Assembly: GCA_029202525.1 (NCBI GenBank)
Contig: CP119325.1
Span: forward strand, 124,001 to 188,000
Direction: 5' to 3'
DNA from: Candidatus Pseudomonas phytovorans
GTDB taxonomy: Bacteria > Pseudomonadota > Gammaproteobacteria > Pseudomonadales > Pseudomonadaceae
Length of the DNA: 64,000 nt
A model generated the notes under the pieces. That model saw only the letters and a program-made list of their open reading frames with translations. It had not been told where the DNA came from and made no database searches. The position numbers were made by a program, and so were the translations under genes. This document shows, piece after piece, positions 59,432 through 64,000 of the stretch. Position 1 is the first letter of the stretch; each line of letters starts with the position of its first letter.

Positions 59432-60538
59432 TCAGAGCCTTACACTGGCAAAGGTCGATTCGTTGCGCGCCTGGCTCAGGGCCGCCATCGGCCCGCTGTG
59501 CGGCGACAAGGTCATGGCCTGCGGGATCGGCAACATCGCCACCTGCTGCGCGGTGTTGGAACCAACACGCTCGTCACGCGGTGGAATGCCAAAGTACTCG
59601 CGGTAGCACTTGGAGAAGTGCGGGGTCGACACAAATCCGCACACCGAAGCCACTTCGATGATCGACATCGGTGTCTGCTTCAACAGCTGCCGCGCGCGGA
59701 TCAGGCGAAGCTTCAGGTAATAGCGCGACGGCGAGCAGTGCAGGTACTTCTGGAACAGCCGTTCGAGCTGACGTCGCGATACCGCCACGTACACCGCCAG
59801 TTCGTCGAGGTCGATCGGCTCTTCGAGGTTGGCCTCCATCAGCGCGACGATTTCCTGCAGCTTCGGCTGGTTGGTGCCGAGCATGTGCTTGAGTGGCACG
59901 CGCTGATGGTCTTGCTCGTTGCGGATGCGCTCATAAACGAACATTTCGGAGATCGCCGCCGACAGTTCACGGCCGTGGTCGCGGCTGATCAGGTGCAGCA
60001 TCATGTCCAGCGGCGCAGTGCCCCCGGAGCTGGTGAAGCGGTTACGGTCGAGGGTGAACAGGCGGGTGCTCATATTGACCCGCGGATACGCCTCTTGCAT
60101 GGCCGCCAGGCATTCCCAGTGCACGCTGCAATCGAAGCCATCGAGCAGGCCGGCGCAGGCCAGGGCCCAGCTGCCGGTGCACACGGCACCCAGGCGGCGC
60201 GACTGACGCGCCTGGGCCTGTAGCCAGGTGACATGTTCACGAGTAACGGTACGCTGGATGCCGACGCCACCGCAGACAATCACGGTATCGATGGGCGGAG
60301 CGCTGTGCATGGCGGCGTCCGGGGTGATCTGCAGGCCGTCGCTGGCCCAGACCTGGCCGCCGTCGACGGTCAGGGTGTGCCAGCGGTACAGCTCACGGCC
60401 GGACAGCTGGTTGGCCATGCGCAGCGGCTCGACGGCCGATGCCAGGGAAATCAGGGTGAAGTTGTCCAGTAGAAGAAACCCGATGGACTGGGGTGCTGTG
60501 CGGTTCTGGGTTGGGGTCCCGGAGGTGTACGACGTCAT
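59432..60538 (-). CDS. gbdR: Glycine betaine/dimethylglycine-responsive activator GbdR
   Basis: The 368-residue regulator has a DJ-1/PfpI-like N-terminal domain (IGFLLLDNFTLISLASAVEPLRMAN; GAVCTGSWALACAGLLDGFDCSVHWE) and an AraC DNA-binding domain (YVAVSRRQLERLFQKYL; SIIEVASVCGFVSTPHFSKCYREYFG). GbdR senses glycine betaine and dimethylglycine and activates gbc, dgc, sox and cbc genes in P. aeruginosa. GGAG stands 8 bp before the ATG; the leader has an AATAACAATAAA stretch of the Hfq/Crc type. It is related to CdhR but has a longer C-terminal tail of about 40 residues. Confidence 0.95.
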   Translation of the reverse strand: MTSYTSGTPTQNRTAPQSIGFLLLDNFTLISLASAVEPLRMANQLSGRELYRWHTLTVDGGQVWASDGLQITPDAAMHSAPPIDTVIVCGGVGIQRTVTREHVTWLQAQARQSRRLGAVCTGSWALACAGLLDGFDCSVHWECLAAMQEAYPRVNMSTRLFTLDRNRFTSSGGTAPLDMMLHLISRDHGRELSAAISEMFVYERIRNEQDHQRVPLKHMLGTNQPKLQEIVALMEANLEEPIDLDELAVYVAVSRRQLERLFQKYLHCSPSRYYLKLRLIRARQLLKQTPMSIIEVASVCGFVSTPHFSKCYREYFGIPPRDERVGSNTAQQVAMLPIPQAMTLSPHSGPMAALSQARNESTFASVRL

Positions 60539-61050
60539 CGCGATTTCTCCTCACACAAATGCAGGGCGTGCCTCAGGCGGGCACTGATTTATTGTTATTG
60601 CCCCGGTTCATGTGCCGGGGCTTGGTTGCCAATCTCTACGCAAACGCCGTGCCTGAAATTGAACGGCTGTCCAAAAAAACCTGAAAACGACGCCTTTGTT
60701 CGGCAAATCAGGTGCTTCGGTAGAGTTGGCCAAACATCGCAAAACCGCCGTGCTAGGCGCAGTGCGTGTAACGGCTGAGCAATTTGGTGACAGGTGCAGT
60801 GTAGGTTGCCCAGAAACGACACTCTTGAGTGTCACCGACAATGCCTGCACTGATAACGACACCCGACGATCGGTAGGCGCCCAGCCGCACCACAAGAGTG
60901 CACCGACAGCTCAGTTGCACCTGCTTCAAACTCAAGGGCCTCTTCGCGGGCTCGCCCGCTCCCACAGGTACAGCGCTGCCCTTAAGAGCAACGCAATACC
61001 TGTGGGAGCGGGCGAGCCCGCGAAGAGGCCCTTGAAGCCAGCCTAGAACC
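60539..61050. other. 512-bp noncoding region between gbdR and sdaB
   Basis: It holds the gbdR leader, a stretch with CAGGTGCA (60791-60798) and TGCACCTG (60916-60923) as a long-range inverted repeat, and the REP pair at 60934-61035. No gene is supported; the short open frames here are REP or leader shadows. Confidence 0.5.
60934..61035. repeat. REP pair (GTGGGAGCGGG class)
   Basis: Facing REP copies with CAAGGGCC/GGCCCTTG ends lie just after the sdaB stop (minus strand) and may end its transcript. Confidence 0.9.
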
Positions 61051-62427
61051 TCAGCATTCGATGGCGCTGACCGCTAGGCCACCGCGCGAGGTCTCTTTGT
61101 ATTTGTCGTGCATGTCAGCCCCGGTATCACGCATGGTGCGGATCACCTGGTCGAGGGAAATGAAATGCTCGCCGTCACCGCGCAGGGCCATCTGCACCGC
61201 GTTGATGGCCTTTACTGCCGCAATCGCGTTGCGCTCGATGCACGGCACCTGCACCAACCCGCCCACCGGGTCGCAGGTCAGGCCAAGGTTGTGCTCCAGG
61301 GCGATTTCGGCAGCGTTCTCCACCTGCGGCGGGGTGGCACCGAGCACTTCGGCAAGGCCCGCAGCGGCCATGGCGCAAGCCGAGCCGACTTCACCCTGGC
61401 AGCCGACTTCGGCACCGGAGATGGAAGCGTTCTTCTTGCACAAGATGCCCACTGCAGCAGCCGCCAGGAAGTAGTCGACCACGTTGGACTCATTCACTTC
61501 ATCGCTGAAGCGCATGTAGTAGTGCAACACGGCAGGGATGATACCGGCCGCGCCATTGGTGGGCGCCGTGACCATGCGTCCGCCAGCAGCGTTCTCTTCG
61601 TTGACCGCCAGGGCGAACAGGTTGACCCACTCCATGGCGCTCATGGTCGAGCCGATCACGTTGGGCTTGCCGATTTCCTGCAGGCTGCGGTGCAGCTTGG
61701 CAGCGCGTCGGCGCACGTTCAGACCGCCGGGTAACGTGCCTTCGTATTTAAGGCCATTGTTGACGCATTCCTGCATGGCTTCCCAGAGCTTGTACAGGCC
61801 GGCGCGGATCTCTTCGTCGCTGCGCCAGACCCTCTCGTTGGCCATCATCAATTGCGACACGCTGAGGTCGTTTTGCTTGCACAGGCGCAGCAGTTCGGCA
61901 GCGCTGTTGAAGTCGTACGGCAGCACCGTCTGGTCGGCATCCAGCACACCGCTGGCGGCCTGGGCGGCATCGACCACAAAGCCGCCACCCACCGAGTAAT
62001 AGGTGTCGCGGTGCAACTCGCCCTGCTCGCCTTCGGCAATCAGGGTCATGGCGTTGGGGTGGTACGGCAGGTTCTCGTCCAGCAGCAACATGTCGCGGGC
62101 CCAGACGAACTCGATGGGCAGGCGACTATCGAGCTGCAGGGTGTTGGTTTCGCGCAGGTCGGCGATACGCGGCACGATCCGGGTCGGGTCAATGGCGTCA
62201 GGCCACTCACCCATCAGGCCCATGATGGTGGCGTTGTCGGTGCCGTGACCGATACCGGTGGCCGACAGCGAGCCATACAGGCGCACTTCGATCCGTTTTA
62301 CACGCTCCAGCTCGCCACGTTCGCGCAGGCCCTGAACGAACAGGGCGCCCGCACGCATGGGGCCGACGGTGTGGGAACTGGAGGGGCCGACACCAATCTT
62401 GAACAGGTCGAACACGCTGATGGCCAT
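61051..62427 (-). CDS. sdaB: L-serine dehydratase (iron-sulfur type)
   Basis: The 458-residue enzyme deaminates L-serine to pyruvate with a [4Fe-4S] cluster. The N-terminal regulatory domain has VGPSSSHTVGPMRAG, and the catalytic domain has the cysteines of CKKNASISGAEVGCQGE and LTCDPVGGLVQVPC plus GSACAMAAAGL. It drains the serine made by GlyA into central metabolism. ATG 62427 fits the family start MAISVFDLFKIG; the 33 codons upstream are not supported. GAGG lies about 10 bp before the ATG. Confidence 0.94.
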   Translation of the reverse strand: MAISVFDLFKIGVGPSSSHTVGPMRAGALFVQGLRERGELERVKRIEVRLYGSLSATGIGHGTDNATIMGLMGEWPDAIDPTRIVPRIADLRETNTLQLDSRLPIEFVWARDMLLLDENLPYHPNAMTLIAEGEQGELHRDTYYSVGGGFVVDAAQAASGVLDADQTVLPYDFNSAAELLRLCKQNDLSVSQLMMANERVWRSDEEIRAGLYKLWEAMQECVNNGLKYEGTLPGGLNVRRRAAKLHRSLQEIGKPNVIGSTMSAMEWVNLFALAVNEENAAGGRMVTAPTNGAAGIIPAVLHYYMRFSDEVNESNVVDYFLAAAAVGILCKKNASISGAEVGCQGEVGSACAMAAAGLAEVLGATPPQVENAAEIALEHNLGLTCDPVGGLVQVPCIERNAIAAVKAINAVQMALRGDGEHFISLDQVIRTMRDTGADMHDKYKETSRGGLAVSAIEC

Positions 62428-62891
62428 TGTCGAATCACCTCTTGCTGGGCTTGTCTCTGCGCGCCATGCGCAGGGCGGGGCAACTGCTAGGCTCAAACAG
62501 CGGGCCGCCTTGAATGCCAGCATCATCGGGCTTTTACCGCACCCTTCGCCGTCTGCAACCGACGTACTTTTGTCCAGCAGCGCCGCGCGGTTTTTACCTC
62601 AGGTGCTACCTGGGAGCGGCCCTCACCACGCCGCTTTCCAGCGGCCTGGTGACGCAAAAATGCGGCCGAGGGGGTGGATAAACCCATAAGCGACATCGCC
62701 CTTACTGGATGCGACCCGTTCCGTACTGGATACGACCCTACCAGTAGGCGATTGCCCGGCGCTGGAGGATTATCGAAAGCGACTCGTAAAGCACGGCCAC
62801 GCATCCTGCCCTCTGCAGGCCTGGTCGACCGGACCTTCAGAAAGCCCGGCGACCCACGCGAACCCGAAGACAAAATCTCAGGAGTCCATCC
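62428..62891. promoter_or_regulatory. 464-bp divergent sdaB/cbcX control region
   Basis: No gene is supported in this gap. It contains the 21-bp-spaced direct repeats at 62703-62738 and the CAGGAG ribosome site of cbcX near 62880. The part next to sdaB is a GC-rich leader without a recognised structure. Confidence 0.5.
62703..62738 (+). promoter_or_regulatory. Candidate GbdR operator: 21-bp-spaced direct repeats
   Basis: TACTGGATGCGACCC (62703-62717) and TACTGGATACGACCC (62724-62738) differ at one base and are exactly 21 bp apart, about 150 bp upstream of cbcX. This is the expected geometry for an AraC-family dimer; GbdR is the likely binder. Confidence 0.55.
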
Positions 62892-63839
62892 ATGAAAGGT
62901 TCACCCTCGCTGTTGCTGGTTGCGTTGCTGTCCACGCCCTTGCTGGCCCAGGCCGCCGAACCCGAGCAGTGTCAGACGGTACGTTTCTCCGATGTCGGCT
63001 GGACCGACATCACAGTCACGACTGCGACCACCAGCGTTGTGCTCGAAGCCCTGGGTTACAAAACCCACACCACCATGATCTCGGTACCGGTGACCTACAA
63101 GTCGCTGGCCACCGGCAAGGACCTGGACGTGTTTCTCGGCAACTGGATGCCGACCATGGAGAACGACATCAAGCAGTACCGCGACGCCGGCACCGTGGAA
63201 ACGGTGCGCGCCAACCTGGAAAACGCCAAGTACACCTTGGCCGTGCCCCAGGCGCTGTACGACAAGGGCCTGAAAGATTTCGCCGACATTCCCAAGTTCA
63301 AGAAGGAACTGGACAGCAAGATCTACGGCATCGAGCCCGGCAACGATGGCAACCGCACCATCCAGAGCATGATCGACAAGAACGCCTTCGGCCTGAAGGA
63401 CGCCGGTTTCAAGATCGTGCAATCGAGCGAGGCCGGCATGCTGTCGCAGGTCGACCGCGCGCAGAAGCGTGGTGAGGCGCTGGTGTTCCTGGGCTGGGAA
63501 CCACACCCGATGAACACCCGCTTCAAAATGCAGTACCTGACCGGCGGGGACGATTACTTCGGCCCCGACTTCGGCAAGGCGACCGTATTGACCAACACCC
63601 GCAAGGGCTATGCGCAGGAGTGCAGCAACGTTGGCCAGCTGTTGAAGAACCTGTCGTTCGAGCTCAAGGATGAAAGCACCATGATGGGCTATGTCCTGGA
63701 CGACAAGATGAAGCCCGAGGCCGCCGCCAAGAAATGGCTCAAGGACAACCCAGGCAAACTGGACGCCTGGCTGGCTGGCGTTAGCACTGTGGACGGCAAA
63801 CCAGGCCTGGAGGCGGCCAAGGCGAAGCTGGCGCAATAA
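62892..63839 (+). CDS. cbcX: Choline/betaine/carnitine ABC transporter substrate-binding protein
   Basis: The 315-residue protein has a signal peptide (MKGSPSLLLVALLSTPLLAQ, cleaved near AQAAEP) and an OpuAC-type binding domain (VGWTDITVTTATTSVVLEALG; DVFLGNWMPTMENDI; GIEPGNDGNRTIQSMI). The tryptophans of these motifs should form the aromatic cage for quaternary ammonium groups. The cbcW permease gene follows 84 bp later behind a hairpin. It is a paralogue of CaiX. Confidence 0.94.
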   Translation: MKGSPSLLLVALLSTPLLAQAAEPEQCQTVRFSDVGWTDITVTTATTSVVLEALGYKTHTTMISVPVTYKSLATGKDLDVFLGNWMPTMENDIKQYRDAGTVETVRANLENAKYTLAVPQALYDKGLKDFADIPKFKKELDSKIYGIEPGNDGNRTIQSMIDKNAFGLKDAGFKIVQSSEAGMLSQVDRAQKRGEALVFLGWEPHPMNTRFKMQYLTGGDDYFGPDFGKATVLTNTRKGYAQECSNVGQLLKNLSFELKDESTMMGYVLDDKMKPEAAAKKWLKDNPGKLDAWLAGVSTVDGKPGLEAAKAKLAQ

Positions 63840-63862
63840 CGAAATACGCAATAGCGCTACCT

Positions 63863-63886
63863 CGGGGCAGGACCGTGCCTGCCCCG
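63863..63886 (+). terminator. Hairpin between cbcX and cbcW
   Basis: CGGGGCAGG pairs perfectly with CCTGCCCCG across a 6-nt loop, 23 bp after the cbcX stop. The following T content is low, so it more likely protects the cbcX message than ends transcription fully. Confidence 0.55.
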
Positions 63887-63923
63887 GGTTGATTTCAATC
63901 TATGCAGGTGGAAGCTCGCTATC

Positions 63924-64000
63924 ATGCTTATCGATCAGAAAATACCCCTGGGGCAGTACATCGCGTCGTTCGTCGAGTGGCTGACCCAGAACGGCGCGAA
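63924..64000 (+). CDS. cbcW: ABC transporter permease CbcW, N-terminal start (3' end outside window)
   Basis: The frame opens with MLIDQKIPLGQYIASFVEWL and runs off the right edge after 25 codons. This is the start expected for the permease of the choline/betaine/carnitine transporter, and its place after cbcX supports that. GGTGGAAG precedes the ATG by about 9 bp. Too little is present for a domain assignment. Confidence 0.75.
   Translation, partial: MLIDQKIPLGQYIASFVEWLTQNGA

Overview
The window looks like a chromosomal segment of a Pseudomonas of the P. putida group. Its GC-rich coding style, dense GTGGGAGCGGG-type REP palindromes and gene order (aceEF, cre genes, soxBDAG, gbc/dgc, carnitine genes, gbdR, cbcXW) fit that group. 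No rRNA, tRNA, CRISPR array, prophage or insertion sequence was seen. Species assignment is inference; no database was searched.

Layout. 1-2560: 3' end of aceE and complete aceF. 2.8-14.2 kb: a GAF/PAS/GGDEF/EAL protein with a degenerate GGDEF site, msrA, a glutathione S-transferase, creBCD on the minus strand, a retropepsin-like exported protein, a YihG-like acyltransferase and a PuuP-like permease. 14.2-16.9 kb: an AT-richer island with two short orphan RHS genes, one interrupted by an in-frame stop, around a DUF2501 gene. 17-26 kb (minus): fdhA, purU, soxG, soxA, soxD, soxB, glyA. Then ltaE, a dCache chemoreceptor (McpH-like), a zapA/zapB-like pair and a 4HB-type chemoreceptor. 32-34.7 kb: divergent gbcB/gbcA. 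34.8-36.5 kb: a third orphan RHS gene, a 612-bp intergenic region with a DnaA-box and iteron-like repeat cluster, and a small divergent cold-shock-domain gene. 36.5-44.3 kb (minus): etfB, etfA, dgcB, dgcA, a DUF5943-type gene and an M19 dipeptidase-like gene. 45-49.6 kb: cdhR, caiX and cdhC-cdhA-cdhB. 50.2-59.3 kb (minus): ECF sigma, FecR, TonB receptor, M16 lipoprotein protease and YddA-type ABC exporter. 59.4-64 kb: gbdR, sdaB, cbcX and the start of cbcW.

How it works together. Most of the window is a quaternary-amine and one-carbon catabolic region. CbcX/CaiX with CbcW import choline, betaine or carnitine. CdhA/C/B turn carnitine into glycine betaine. GbcAB makes dimethylglycine, DgcAB with EtfAB makes sarcosine, and SoxBDAG makes glycine plus one-carbon units. 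GlyA and SdaB carry glycine to serine and pyruvate, which AceEF oxidises. FdhA removes formaldehyde and PurU recycles tetrahydrofolate. GbdR and CdhR are the AraC/GlxA-type activators; 21-bp-spaced direct repeats upstream of caiX and cbcX look like their sites.

Most unusual: (i) a shared 18-bp near-palindromic element 60-80 bp upstream of all three RHS genes and of the cold-shock-like gene; (ii) four perfect DnaA boxes plus 38-bp and 18-bp repeats in one intergenic region far from any dnaA gene; (iii) a sigma/FecR/TonB/M16/ABC operon that resembles the Fus iron-piracy system, with two Fur-like boxes; (iv) an M19 'dipeptidase' and a DgcA that lack canonical metal ligands.
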